Shown here one piece after another: positions 50,396 through 59,542 of a stretch of 64,000 nt of DNA. The DNA is from Chitinophagales bacterium (GTDB taxonomy: Bacteria > Bacteroidota > Bacteroidia > Chitinophagales > JABDMM01). Position 1 is the stretch's first letter, and each line of letters begins with the position of its first letter. The translations under genes and the position numbers were made by a program. The notes under the pieces are model-generated. The model was not told the origin of the DNA. It searched no databases and saw only the letters and a program-made list of their open reading frames with translations. The stretch spans positions 19,571 through 83,570 of the forward strand of contig JABDMM010000115.1 in assembly GCA_013001465.1 (NCBI GenBank), written 5' to 3'.

Positions 50396-51741
50396 TGTCA
50401 ACTGAGATCAAGGAACAAGAAATACAAGATAATGAGATCGTATTGCAGGACCGTGAGGTTTTAAACCAGCAAGATCAAAGTTATTGGGGTATTGTTAAAC
50501 GCCAGTTTAAGAAAAACAGGCTTGCCGTATGGTCGCTCAGAATGGTTTACTTTATCATATTTATTGGACTGTTTGCAGACTTTATAGCTAATGATAAACC
50601 ATTGTACTGCAAATATCAGGGAGAGTCTTATTTTCCGGTAGTAAAAACTTATTTGGTAGACCTGGGTTTAGATAAATGGCCTCGGGAACTGGCAATTGTG
50701 AGTTGGAAAGAAATCGAGCTTGAATCTGCAGTATGGCCACCAATTCCATATTCACCAACTGAGATGGATAAGTATAATGTTCAGTATGTAGGGCCGTTTG
50801 ATGAACAGCGAAGGATAGAGCAGTCGCGATGGCGGCATTGGATGGGAACAGATCAAATAGGCAGGGATGTTCTTGCTGGAATGGTTCATGGGACCAGGAT
50901 TGCTATGATGGTAGGTATTATTGCGATGGCAATTTCATCCATTATCGGTATTTTCTTTGGAGCAATTGCAGGATACTTTGGAGATACAAGATTAAAAGTC
51001 TCCAGGATCAGGCTGGTCCTCAATATCATATTTATATTTCTCGCTTTTTACTATGCTTTCGGAATGAGATCATTTGTTCTAGGCGATGCTATAAACGATT
51101 CGATGGGCTCTTTCGCAGGACAACTCGGAATTAGCGTTCTGCTCTTTTTAGTAATGGGCATAATTCCCAATATCCTTACAATACCACTGAAGAGAATTCC
51201 GTTCTTAGGGAAACAAGTGACAATACCTGCCGATATTATAGTATCCAGGTTGATAGAGATCCTGGTTTCTATACCTCGACTTTTGTTGATCCTGGCTATA
51301 GTAGCTATTGCAAAACCATCGATATTTTTAGTGATGGTCATCATTGGAGTAACATCATGGACAGGGATCGCGAGATTCCTTCGTGGAGAACTTTTGAAAG
51401 TAAGAAGTCTACAATATATCGAAGCAGCGCAATCATTAGGATTCCAGGAAGCACGAATCATCTTCAGACACGCAATTCCGAATTCATTAACATCGGTTTT
51501 GATCGTTATTGCATTTGGAATCGCCGGAGCAATTCTAATCGAAGCAGGGCTTTCATTTCTGGGAATTGGTGTTCAGGCAGATGTGGTAACATGGGGTAAA
51601 TTATTGAACTTATCCCGTCAAGCTCCTGAAGCATGGTGGCTGGCAATATTCCCGGGATTTGCAATCTTCGTGACTGTCACAATTTTTAACCTTCTGGGAG
51701 AAGGTTTGAATGACGCACTGGATCCCAGACTAAAGCAGTAG
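50395..51741 (+). CDS. ABC transporter permease, OppC/YejE type, with inserted membrane segments
   Basis: The 448-residue protein is the partner permease. After the first helix it has the segment NDKPLYCKYQGESYFPV and WPPIPYSPTEMDKYN, which resembles YejE, the permease of the microcin C/oligopeptide transporter. The GTDQIGRDVLAGMVHGTRI block and the EAA loop (QYIEAAQSLGFQEARIIFRHAIPNSL) are normal. Unusually, about 80 residues with two further hydrophobic stretches (RLVLNIIFIFLAFYYAFGM; ISVLLFLVMGIIPNILTI) are inserted at about 200-282, between AGYFGD and SRLIEILVSIPRLLLI. It is translated in an overlap with the upstream permease. Both permeases are thus enlarged, in a system with no ATPase gene in sight. 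Confidence 0.92.
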   Translation: MSTEIKEQEIQDNEIVLQDREVLNQQDQSYWGIVKRQFKKNRLAVWSLRMVYFIIFIGLFADFIANDKPLYCKYQGESYFPVVKTYLVDLGLDKWPRELAIVSWKEIELESAVWPPIPYSPTEMDKYNVQYVGPFDEQRRIEQSRWRHWMGTDQIGRDVLAGMVHGTRIAMMVGIIAMAISSIIGIFFGAIAGYFGDTRLKVSRIRLVLNIIFIFLAFYYAFGMRSFVLGDAINDSMGSFAGQLGISVLLFLVMGIIPNILTIPLKRIPFLGKQVTIPADIIVSRLIEILVSIPRLLLILAIVAIAKPSIFLVMVIIGVTSWTGIARFLRGELLKVRSLQYIEAAQSLGFQEARIIFRHAIPNSLTSVLIVIAFGIAGAILIEAGLSFLGIGVQADVVTWGKLLNLSRQAPEAWWLAIFPGFAIFVTVTIFNLLGEGLNDALDPRLKQ

Positions 51742-51751
51742 ATCCAATACA

Positions 51752-53221
51752 TTGATTAGACTCTTTTTATTATTATCCTTTGTCCTTCTCTTTGGTATAG
51801 ACGTTTGGTCTCAAACTATTACATATTCTACAAAGCAAAAGATCACCAGCAAAACTGCAAGGTTTAGCATCATCGGTAAAAATAATGATGGTATCGTACT
51901 GCGTCGGTATGGAAAAACTACCAATATCCTCGATATCTTTGATGACAATCTTAGTTATAAATACTCTGTACCCATCAATCCAAGAAGGCAAAATGCCTTT
52001 ACGAAAGGAATTCTTCTGAATCAATTCGGTGCCACAACACTTTTTTTAGCTCCCGAGAAGGACTTTATGATCCTTTATGCGAGAGTGCTTAAGCAAAAGT
52101 TTGAAATAGCCGGAAGCACCGAAATTCCTTTGGATACTGTTTTCGACGGGAAAGACAACACCATTCAAAACTACCGATATGTTCTGTCGAAAGACAGATC
52201 AAAAATTCTTCTCTACTGCCCTGTATACAAGGGAAATGAGGCCATTTATATTCAGATGAAAGTCTATACCAGAGACCTGTTGTTACTTCAGAAAAAAAGG
52301 ATCAATATCAAAGAAGATATCAGATCTGAAACTCTTAGTTTTCATCCGGTGATCAAAAATAATGGTGAGGCTGTTTTATACATTATAAACAGTACAAAAG
52401 CAGATAAGACTGCATTCGCAATAAATGATATTCATCAACATCATTTAACATACAATGGGTACATCTACAAAAAATTGAAATTCCAGACTACCGCATTTGG
52501 AAATGTTTCTTTCAAATATGACGAAGAAAACAAGCGGGTCTGTATGGCCGGCTTAGTTTCAGATGGAAACAAAAAATCAAAAAGATCTTCAACCGGGTAC
52601 TTTATAAATTTCATCAATGCGGATTCTTCAAAAATCGAAGTTCAAGAGATAAAAAAGTACCGCAGTGCATTTATGTATGAGTTAACAGGCAAAGACTCTA
52701 CAAAACACAATGGACAGCTTTCGACTTTTGATCTGAAAAAAGTAGTCTTGAGAAAAGATGGTGGTGCCATTATAATTCTTGAATCCTATTTCACGGAAAA
52801 TGACCAGATCAGCTTTCAATCCCGTAATCACCCTTCATTTACAAATTTTCGCACATACAATGTTTTTTACTATAATGATGTAATATGCTATTCATTTAAT
52901 CCTAACGGTAAAGAACAATGGCATTCAATATTACGGAAGAAACAGATCTCAGAAAATGATAATGGAATTTATTCGTCATTTGGTTTACTAACCGAGCAGG
53001 ATGAATTAAATTTTCTTTATCTCGACGAAATATTTTATTCAGCCAATGTCAACTTATATATTCTGGATTCCGATGGTAAACTACGAAGGAAATCATTATT
53101 CAATCAGGGTGATGAAAACATTATGGCTATACCCAGACTAGCAAAACAAATATCAAAGGATGTTATTTTAATCCCGAGCTTGAGAAAAAATATGCTCAGT
53201 ATGGTAAAAATAGAGCTATAA
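51752..53221 (+). CDS. Exported protein of unknown function (489 aa)
   Basis: A signal peptide (IRLFLLLSFVLLFGIDVWSQ) leads a 489-residue protein that seems all-beta, with repeated short strand patterns such as DGIVLRRYGK, FMILYARVLKQKFEI and AIYIQMKVYTRDLLLLQKK. That may be a propeller or barrel, but I do not recognise a family. The start is a TTG at 51752; no ATG precedes the signal. It lies 10 bases after the second permease and 7 bases before the DUF6427 gene, so it is probably in the same transcript, although a role in transport is not shown. Confidence 0.75.
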   Translation: MIRLFLLLSFVLLFGIDVWSQTITYSTKQKITSKTARFSIIGKNNDGIVLRRYGKTTNILDIFDDNLSYKYSVPINPRRQNAFTKGILLNQFGATTLFLAPEKDFMILYARVLKQKFEIAGSTEIPLDTVFDGKDNTIQNYRYVLSKDRSKILLYCPVYKGNEAIYIQMKVYTRDLLLLQKKRINIKEDIRSETLSFHPVIKNNGEAVLYIINSTKADKTAFAINDIHQHHLTYNGYIYKKLKFQTTAFGNVSFKYDEENKRVCMAGLVSDGNKKSKRSSTGYFINFINADSSKIEVQEIKKYRSAFMYELTGKDSTKHNGQLSTFDLKKVVLRKDGGAIIILESYFTENDQISFQSRNHPSFTNFRTYNVFYYNDVICYSFNPNGKEQWHSILRKKQISENDNGIYSSFGLLTEQDELNFLYLDEIFYSANVNLYILDSDGKLRRKSLFNQGDENIMAIPRLAKQISKDVILIPSLRKNMLSMVKIEL

Positions 53222-53228
53222 TAGGCTT

Positions 53229-54236
53229 ATGTTAACAGCGATCAGAAAAAATGAAACGCTCGCATTATCAATGCTGGTCTTATTGACCATATTGTACAGG
53301 ATTAAATTGTTCTTCCCCTCGCATTCCTTAGAGTTTGCATTCGATGTAGCAGAGCCGCTCAGCAGATTGTTTTATTCCGTCATTATTAATTCAGCGTTAG
53401 ATCTTCAAATTATCCTTGGTGGAGCATCGATCCTACTCACTTTATTGCATGCATTTTGGATGAATCAAATCCTGATCAAGTATAAGTTGTTCGAGAAGGA
53501 AGGATTCTTGCCTTCCATCTTATATGTTTGCTTCATGGGCATGTCACCTGCATTTTTACAATGTACACCCGTCTTGATGGCTTTAACCTTTATGATTCCG
53601 GTGATAGACAAATTGCTTGAAGCATACAACAACGATAGCTGTTTCAAGCTTATCTTCGATTGCGGTTTCCTCGTTGGGCTTGCTTCACTTTTTTATTTCC
53701 CTTCCATTTTTATGATCCTGTTTGTATTCATAAGCCTTGCCCAACTGCGTTCTGTAAATATAAAAGAATGGCTTTCAGTGATCGTTGGATTGATCACCAT
53801 TTATATCTTAGCTTTCACGGTCTTCTTCCTTTTTGAAGAGGATATCTTTAAGTTCAGACCGCTTGGTTCAAACTTTTCTGATATCTTGAAAAGCTTTTTT
53901 GCAGGCTCTGATGGGTCTTTATTGGGAGTGCTTGGAATGGTTATTTTTATTGTAGCTGCAGTCGGTTATACAAGTAGTCAATTAACCGGTACTCTCATTC
54001 AATACCGAAAATTTATTACTATTCTTTTGTTTTTTGCAATTGCTTCTGCGATTTCGATCGTAGTACCAAGCAATAGTCAGTCGGCTCATTTGTTGTTTCT
54101 CATGTTACCTGTATCTATTGGGTTCATCAATGTACTTTCAAAATATTCCCCGGGATACATTTCAGATCTCATCTTCTTCTTCCTACTGGCATTTACACTG
54201 TTTTTACAATATTTCCCGTACTTTTATCAGTCATAA
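53229..54236 (+). CDS. DUF6427-like polytopic membrane protein
   Basis: The 335-residue protein has eight to ten hydrophobic segments separated by short loops, with the opening KNETLALSMLVLLTILYRIKLF and a middle FDCGFLVGLASLFYFPSIFMILFVFISLAQL. The pattern fits the Bacteroidota family DUF6427, of unknown function; the family assignment is from memory and moderate. No catalytic residues stand out. It lies 7 bases after the exported protein and 12 before purQ. The ATG at 53229 is the best start. Confidence 0.72.
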   Translation: MLTAIRKNETLALSMLVLLTILYRIKLFFPSHSLEFAFDVAEPLSRLFYSVIINSALDLQIILGGASILLTLLHAFWMNQILIKYKLFEKEGFLPSILYVCFMGMSPAFLQCTPVLMALTFMIPVIDKLLEAYNNDSCFKLIFDCGFLVGLASLFYFPSIFMILFVFISLAQLRSVNIKEWLSVIVGLITIYILAFTVFFLFEEDIFKFRPLGSNFSDILKSFFAGSDGSLLGVLGMVIFIVAAVGYTSSQLTGTLIQYRKFITILLFFAIASAISIVVPSNSQSAHLLFLMLPVSIGFINVLSKYSPGYISDLIFFFLLAFTLFLQYFPYFYQS

Positions 54237-54248
54237 AATTTAAGACGA

Positions 54249-54953
54249 ATGAAGTTCGGAGTAGTTGTTTTTCCTGGTTCCAATTGCGATCGAGATATGG
54301 TTCATGTGCTGTCAAATGTGATGCAACAGAAGGTTCGCACAATTTGGCATAAGGACGAGACCATCGGTGATCTTAAAACTGAAGACTGTATCGTGCTTCC
54401 GGGCGGATTTTCATATGGAGATTATCTACGTACCGGAGCGATCGCCCGATTTTCTCCGGTCATGAATGCAGTGATCGACTTTGCAAATAAAGGCGGTAAG
54501 GTTATCGGAATTTGCAACGGGTTTCAAATACTTTGTGAAAGCCACCTCCTGCCTGGTGCGCTCCTGAAAAACAACAACCAGAAGTATGTGTGTAAGAATG
54601 TGTTCTTAAAATGTGTTTCAAGCAACCACTTCATCAGCAATTCGATAGAAAAAGACAGAATATTGAAGATACCGATCGCACATGGCGATGGTCGCTATTA
54701 TACTGATGAGAAGACACTAATGCAACTTAAAGAAAACGATCAAATTATTTTCAAATACTGTGACGAAAACGGAAGTATCACTGAAACTTCAAATCCAAAC
54801 GGTTCGATCGCCAACATTGCCGGGATATGCAATGAGAAGAGAAATGTATTCGGAATGATGCCACATCCGGAGAGGGCTTCTGAAAAAGCAATGGGAAATT
54901 GTGATGGTGAGTTGTTATTCTCATCCATACTAAAAGAATTTCAGTTCGCTTAG
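54249..54953 (+). CDS. purQ: Phosphoribosylformylglycinamidine synthase subunit PurQ (glutaminase)
   Basis: PurQ releases ammonia from glutamine for the fourth step of purine synthesis, working with PurL and PurS. The 234-residue protein is a class I glutamine amidotransferase with the catalytic triad C89 (GICNGFQIL), H206 and E208 (MMPHPERASE). The family N-terminus KFGVVVFPGSNCDRDMVHVL and the oxyanion segment LPGGFSYGDYLRTGAIA are present. It is a free-standing subunit, so the organism should have a small PurL and PurS elsewhere. It sits at the end of the permease run, 12 bases after DUF6427. Confidence 0.97.
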   Translation: MKFGVVVFPGSNCDRDMVHVLSNVMQQKVRTIWHKDETIGDLKTEDCIVLPGGFSYGDYLRTGAIARFSPVMNAVIDFANKGGKVIGICNGFQILCESHLLPGALLKNNNQKYVCKNVFLKCVSSNHFISNSIEKDRILKIPIAHGDGRYYTDEKTLMQLKENDQIIFKYCDENGSITETSNPNGSIANIAGICNEKRNVFGMMPHPERASEKAMGNCDGELLFSSILKEFQFA

Positions 54954-55022
54954 ATCGTGGATTTAGAAACTAATTTTATTTCCCCTTCGTTGTATTAACA
55001 TTTGCCTCAAAAAGGGATTCCT

Positions 55023-57563
55023 ATGACGCGTAACATCTTGACTATACTACTTTGTCTTACTTTTCTCCCATCCGGATTCTCGCAGATCTTCGACCCGGTG
55101 GATTGGTCTTATCAAAGTGAACAACTAGAAGATGGCGATTATGCGATCATCTTTAAAGCCGATATTGAAAATGGTTGGTACCTATATAGTCAGTTTGTCG
55201 ATGAAGATGGACCAATACCTACTGCATTTACTTTTGAAGAGAATGCAAAGCTGGAAATCATAGGTGATGCTACTGAAAGTGGACCAAAGATCAAAGAGGG
55301 TTATGATAAGATGTTCGACATGAACATTAAAAAGTTTGCCAATTCCGCAAAATTTATTCAAAAGATCAATCCTACCGAGTCCACTACAGCTTCAGGTTAT
55401 ATCACTTTCATGGTATGTGATGATGAGCGATGCTTGCCTCCCACAGATGTGGATTTTTCTATTCCGATAGTGCTGAATGAAAAGAAAGAAGCAGCTCCAG
55501 TTGAGAAAGATAATCCAGATAAAGATGGAAGCGGATCTATTGAAGAACCAAATAATAAAACAGTTGAAGCTGATCTAAATGAGAAACCCGAAACAGAAGA
55601 TATAGAAAGTGAGATCTTGAAACCGGTTGAATGGAAAGTATCCGGTGAACGTAATGGAGACCTGATCGATCTTACATTTAAAGCTGAAATAGAAAAAGGA
55701 TGGTACGTATACTCTCAGAATGTCCCACCGGATGGCCCTGTTGCTACCTCATTTCACTACGATACGATCGATGCATACAGTTTCCCAGCCCCGGTAAGCG
55801 AAAGCGGTCCTAAAATAAAAGAAGGCTTTGATGAGATCTTTGGAATGGATATAAAAAAGTATGCTCGTGGTGTGGAATTCAAACATAGTATTAAAATTAA
55901 TGACACGGAGATCAAGGAGATAAAGGGATACTTTGAATTTATGACTTGCGATGATTCTAAGTGTTTGCCTCCTGAATTCATAGACTTTAAGATAAATGTT
56001 GCAAATGGAGAAGCATCAATTTTTGATCCTGCATTGGAAGATAATGCTGAAGTCTTTGAAGCGGAGCAACTCGATCTTGGACTTGGATATGAACCAGAAG
56101 AAAAGAAGAAAAGCGCAATCTGGGTGTTTCTTTTTGGTGTTTTTGGAGGTTTGTTCGCATTGCTTACCCCTTGCGTATTCCCTATGATACCGCTTACGGT
56201 GAGTTTTTTCACCAAAAGTTCAGGTAATGGATCCGGACTTTTAAATGCTATGTTATATGGATTGGCAATTTTTGCGATCTATGTTCTTTTAAGTGCACCT
56301 TTCCATCTTTTGAATCTTGCACCGGACATCCTTAATCAAATCTCAACCAGTGTTGGTCTAAATGTTTTCTTCTTCCTGATATTTGTCGCTTTTGCAATTT
56401 CCTTTTTCGGTTATTATGAACTTACCATGCCTTCATCACTTGCGAACAAAGTAAGTCAGGCTGAAGGCAGAGGTGGATTGATAGGAATCTTCTTTATGGC
56501 ACTAACACTGGCGATCGTTTCGTTCTCTTGTACCGGACCGATCATCGGTACCTTACTCGCAGGAACGCTTTCTCAGGGAGCATGGCATCTAACCGCAGGA
56601 ATGGCAGGATTCGGTCTTGCACTTGGTCTGCCTTTCGCTTTGTTTGCACTATTCCCAAGTTGGCTAAATAATCTACCAAAGTCTGGCGGATGGATGAATT
56701 CGGTGAAAGTGGTTCTGGGGTTTGCTGAACTTGCCTTGGCATTGAAGTTTTTATCGGTAGCAGATCTTGTTGCGCACTGGGGACTTCTTAAAAGAGAAGT
56801 GTTCTTTGGTTTGTGGATCGTGATTTGTCTTCTAACTATTCTTTACCTCATAAAAGTCATCCATTTCCCTCATGATAGCAGAAACAGAAGACTTGGGAAG
56901 TTTGGTATTGCGTTCACGATTATTCTTGCTGCTTTTACAATTTATTTAATTCCGGGGCTATTCGGAAAAAATGTCTCACTTATTTCCGGGTTCCCACCAC
57001 CGATGTATTACAGAATTTTCGAGTCTAATGTTGCTGATGCAGAATTCGAAACCAACGTGACCGAAGAAGAACTGGCGGAATTCAAATTTTCAAAAGATTG
57101 CCCATACGGCGTTCCTTGTTTTAAAGACTTCTTCGAAGCTGAGAGGTATGCCAAACAGGTAGACAAGCCTATTTTAGTGGATTTTACCGGTTTTGGCTGT
57201 GTAAACTGTCGAAAAATGGAAGAAAATGTCTGGCCGGAAGAAGGAATATTGGACTTACTGGGAAGCGAGCTGGTTTTAGCCTCACTCTATGTTGATGACA
57301 GAGAAGCTCTTCCCGAAGATCAAGTCAGAATCGCAGTTTCTGGCAATTACAGCAAGAAACTACGTAACGTAGGAAATAAATGGTCGTTCTTTCAAACCAT
57401 AAACTTTAAGGAAAACTCCCAACCATCATACGTAATCCTTACTCCAGATCGAGAGATCATAATGGAACCTGTTGGATACACTCCTAATCCAAGTAAGTTT
57501 AAAGGAATGCTCAACAAGGCCATAAAAGACTTTAAAGACCAGTCCCTCACAAGCACAGATTAG
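55023..57563 (+). CDS. dsbD: Thiol:disulfide interchange protein DsbD with two N-terminal nDsbD domains
   Basis: DsbD passes electrons from cytoplasmic thioredoxin across the membrane to periplasmic proteins. This protein has a signal peptide, two nDsbD domains (about 22-148 and 200-330), a membrane domain of eight helices (about 365-665, redox cysteines in LLTPCVFPMIPL and VSFSCTGPII) and a C-terminal thioredoxin domain (about 700-846, GFGCVNCRKM). Usual DsbD has one nDsbD domain; here both copies have SGPKIKEG(Y/F)D, IKK(F/Y)A and a CDD(E/S)(R/K)CLPP pair of cysteines, joined by an acidic linker of about 50 residues. The track begins with a TTG at 55002; the ATG at 55023 puts the signal peptide first (846 aa). 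Confidence 0.94.
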   Translation: MTRNILTILLCLTFLPSGFSQIFDPVDWSYQSEQLEDGDYAIIFKADIENGWYLYSQFVDEDGPIPTAFTFEENAKLEIIGDATESGPKIKEGYDKMFDMNIKKFANSAKFIQKINPTESTTASGYITFMVCDDERCLPPTDVDFSIPIVLNEKKEAAPVEKDNPDKDGSGSIEEPNNKTVEADLNEKPETEDIESEILKPVEWKVSGERNGDLIDLTFKAEIEKGWYVYSQNVPPDGPVATSFHYDTIDAYSFPAPVSESGPKIKEGFDEIFGMDIKKYARGVEFKHSIKINDTEIKEIKGYFEFMTCDDSKCLPPEFIDFKINVANGEASIFDPALEDNAEVFEAEQLDLGLGYEPEEKKKSAIWVFLFGVFGGLFALLTPCVFPMIPLTVSFFTKSSGNGSGLLNAMLYGLAIFAIYVLLSAPFHLLNLAPDILNQISTSVGLNVFFFLIFVAFAISFFGYYELTMPSSLANKVSQAEGRGGLIGIFFMALTLAIVSFSCTGPIIGTLLAGTLSQGAWHLTAGMAGFGLALGLPFALFALFPSWLNNLPKSGGWMNSVKVVLGFAELALALKFLSVADLVAHWGLLKREVFFGLWIVICLLTILYLIKVIHFPHDSRNRRLGKFGIAFTIILAAFTIYLIPGLFGKNVSLISGFPPPMYYRIFESNVADAEFETNVTEEELAEFKFSKDCPYGVPCFKDFFEAERYAKQVDKPILVDFTGFGCVNCRKMEENVWPEEGILDLLGSELVLASLYVDDREALPEDQVRIAVSGNYSKKLRNVGNKWSFFQTINFKENSQPSYVILTPDREIIMEPVGYTPNPSKFKGMLNKAIKDFKDQSLTSTD

Positions 57564-57634
57564 TATTTTATGACTTTTTGTCACAGGTTTCGCTGTGGCA
57601 CAGGCTTTGCATTGCAGTTCGAAAATATCAAACA

Positions 57635-59503
57635 ATGGCAAAAGGTAAGATCAAAGTCAATACCGATAATATTTTCCCGATCATTAAAAAGTTTCTCTAC
57701 TCAGACCATGAGATCTTTTTAAGAGAGCTCGTATCCAACGCGGTAGATGCGACACAAAAACTAAAAAAGCTCCATTCCATCGGAGAATATAAAGGAGATC
57801 TGGATGATCTTGCTATAAAGATCAGGATAGACAAAGAAAATGGCACCCTTCATGTGATCGATCAAGGAATTGGAATGACCGCCGAAGAGGTGAAGAAATA
57901 TATCAATCAGATCGCATTTTCATCCGCTGAATCATTCCTTGAAAAATTCAAAGACCTGGAAGATTCTGCTGCTATCATAGGACATTTCGGACTCGGGTTC
58001 TATTCCGCCTTTATGGTTTCCGATAAAGTCGAGCTGATAACAAAATCGTACAAAGATGAAGATGCGGCTTCCTGGACTTGTGATGGAACACCTAACTATG
58101 ATCTTAAGAAAGCAAATAAGACCGAGCGGGGCACAGAGGTAATCCTTCATATTGCAGATGACTCTAAAGAATTCCTTGAAGAAAACCGGATCTCGGATAT
58201 TCTCAATAAATACTGCAAGTTTCTCCCTATCGAGATCATATTTGGCGAACAGACAAAAACTGAAAAAGATAAAGATGGCAAGGAAGTTCAGACAAGTGAA
58301 CCGAAAGTCATAAACAATCCTAAACCGGCATGGATCCAAAAGCCTGCCAAGTTAAAAGATGAGGATTACCTTAATTTTTATAACGAGTTATATCCATTTT
58401 CGGAGCCACCGCTTTTCTGGATCCACCTTAATGTAGATTTTCCATTTAATCTTACTGGTATACTATACTTCCCAAAAATACAAGAGAGCAATTTCGAAAT
58501 TCAGAAAAAACGGATCCAGCTTTATAGCAATCAGGTTTTTGTTACTGACCAGGTGGAAGAGATCGTTCCCGAATTTCTTATGCTGCTCCAGGGTGTCATC
58601 GACTCTCCGGATATCCCTTTAAATGTATCAAGAAGCTATCTGCAGTCGGATGCAAACGTGAAGAAGATAAATAAATACATCAGTAAAAAAGTCGCTGATG
58701 AATTATCGAAACTATTCAGCAAAAAAAGACCTGATTTCGAAGAGAAATGGTCAAGTATCGGTTTGTTTGTGAAATATGGAATGATCAGTGATGAAAAATT
58801 CTATGAAAAAGCAAAATCATTCTGCTTACTCGAAAATATGGAAGGCAAGTTCTTCTCTATTGAGGAGTACAAAGAAAAAGTAAAAGCACTACAAACGGAT
58901 AAAAACAATAAAGTTGTCTTCCTTTATAGCAACCAGTTGGAAGATCAACACACCTATATCGAAGCTGCAAAAGAGCGATCTTATGAAGTGATAAAACTCG
59001 ATAATGTAATCGATAACCACTTTATGCAACAAGTGGAAATGAAATTTGATGATGTCGTTTTTAAGCGAGTAGATGCGGACACTCCTGAGAAACTGATCGA
59101 GAAAGAGAATGAAAACACTTCAGTACTATCTTCCGATGAAGAGGAAAAACTAAAGAATATTTATGCTGAAGTTGTTGAAAAACCGGAAGTAGAAATAGAA
59201 TTGCAGGCATTATCACCAAACGATCATCCAGTAATGATCACTAAACCCGAGATCAACAGGCGGATGAAAGAGATGGCGAGCATGGGTGGAGGAGCAATGT
59301 CATTCATGGGACAAATGCCAGACCAACTTAAACTTATTGTTAATACCAATCATCCATTGGCATCCAAGATCTTGAGGAGTAAAGCCAAGAAAAAGCAACT
59401 GGTTCAACAGCTCTTTGACCTTGCATTGCTTTCCCAAAATATGCTTAGAGGCTCAGATCTCACTGATTTTATTAACAGGAGTGTCGATGTTATAAATGAT
59501 TAA
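57635..59503 (+). CDS. htpG: Molecular chaperone HtpG (Hsp90)
   Basis: HtpG is the bacterial Hsp90, an ATP-driven dimeric chaperone. The 622-residue protein has the GHKL ATP site: ELVSNAVDATQKL (asparagine/aspartate for magnesium), DQGIGMTAEEVKKYINQIAFSSA and IGHFGLGFYSAFMVSD. The middle domain carries the arginine in VSRSYLQSD, and the C-terminal dimerisation domain ends at SVDVIND without the eukaryotic MEEVD tail, as expected. The track starts at a TTG at 57578; the ATG at 57635 (MAKGKIKVNTDNI) fits the family start. No CIRCE element is visible upstream. Confidence 0.96.
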   Translation: MAKGKIKVNTDNIFPIIKKFLYSDHEIFLRELVSNAVDATQKLKKLHSIGEYKGDLDDLAIKIRIDKENGTLHVIDQGIGMTAEEVKKYINQIAFSSAESFLEKFKDLEDSAAIIGHFGLGFYSAFMVSDKVELITKSYKDEDAASWTCDGTPNYDLKKANKTERGTEVILHIADDSKEFLEENRISDILNKYCKFLPIEIIFGEQTKTEKDKDGKEVQTSEPKVINNPKPAWIQKPAKLKDEDYLNFYNELYPFSEPPLFWIHLNVDFPFNLTGILYFPKIQESNFEIQKKRIQLYSNQVFVTDQVEEIVPEFLMLLQGVIDSPDIPLNVSRSYLQSDANVKKINKYISKKVADELSKLFSKKRPDFEEKWSSIGLFVKYGMISDEKFYEKAKSFCLLENMEGKFFSIEEYKEKVKALQTDKNNKVVFLYSNQLEDQHTYIEAAKERSYEVIKLDNVIDNHFMQQVEMKFDDVVFKRVDADTPEKLIEKENENTSVLSSDEEEKLKNIYAEVVEKPEVEIELQALSPNDHPVMITKPEINRRMKEMASMGGGAMSFMGQMPDQLKLIVNTNHPLASKILRSKAKKKQLVQQLFDLALLSQNMLRGSDLTDFINRSVDVIND

Positions 59504-59542
59504 CAATAGTTTTCTAAGTTTACCTCCTAAATATTGATTGTT

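Noticed and set aside
57575-57610. Hairpin cacag-gtttcg-ctgtg between dsbD and htpG, considered as terminator or heat-shock element
   Set aside because: There is no T-tract and it does not match CIRCE; the stem is only five base pairs.
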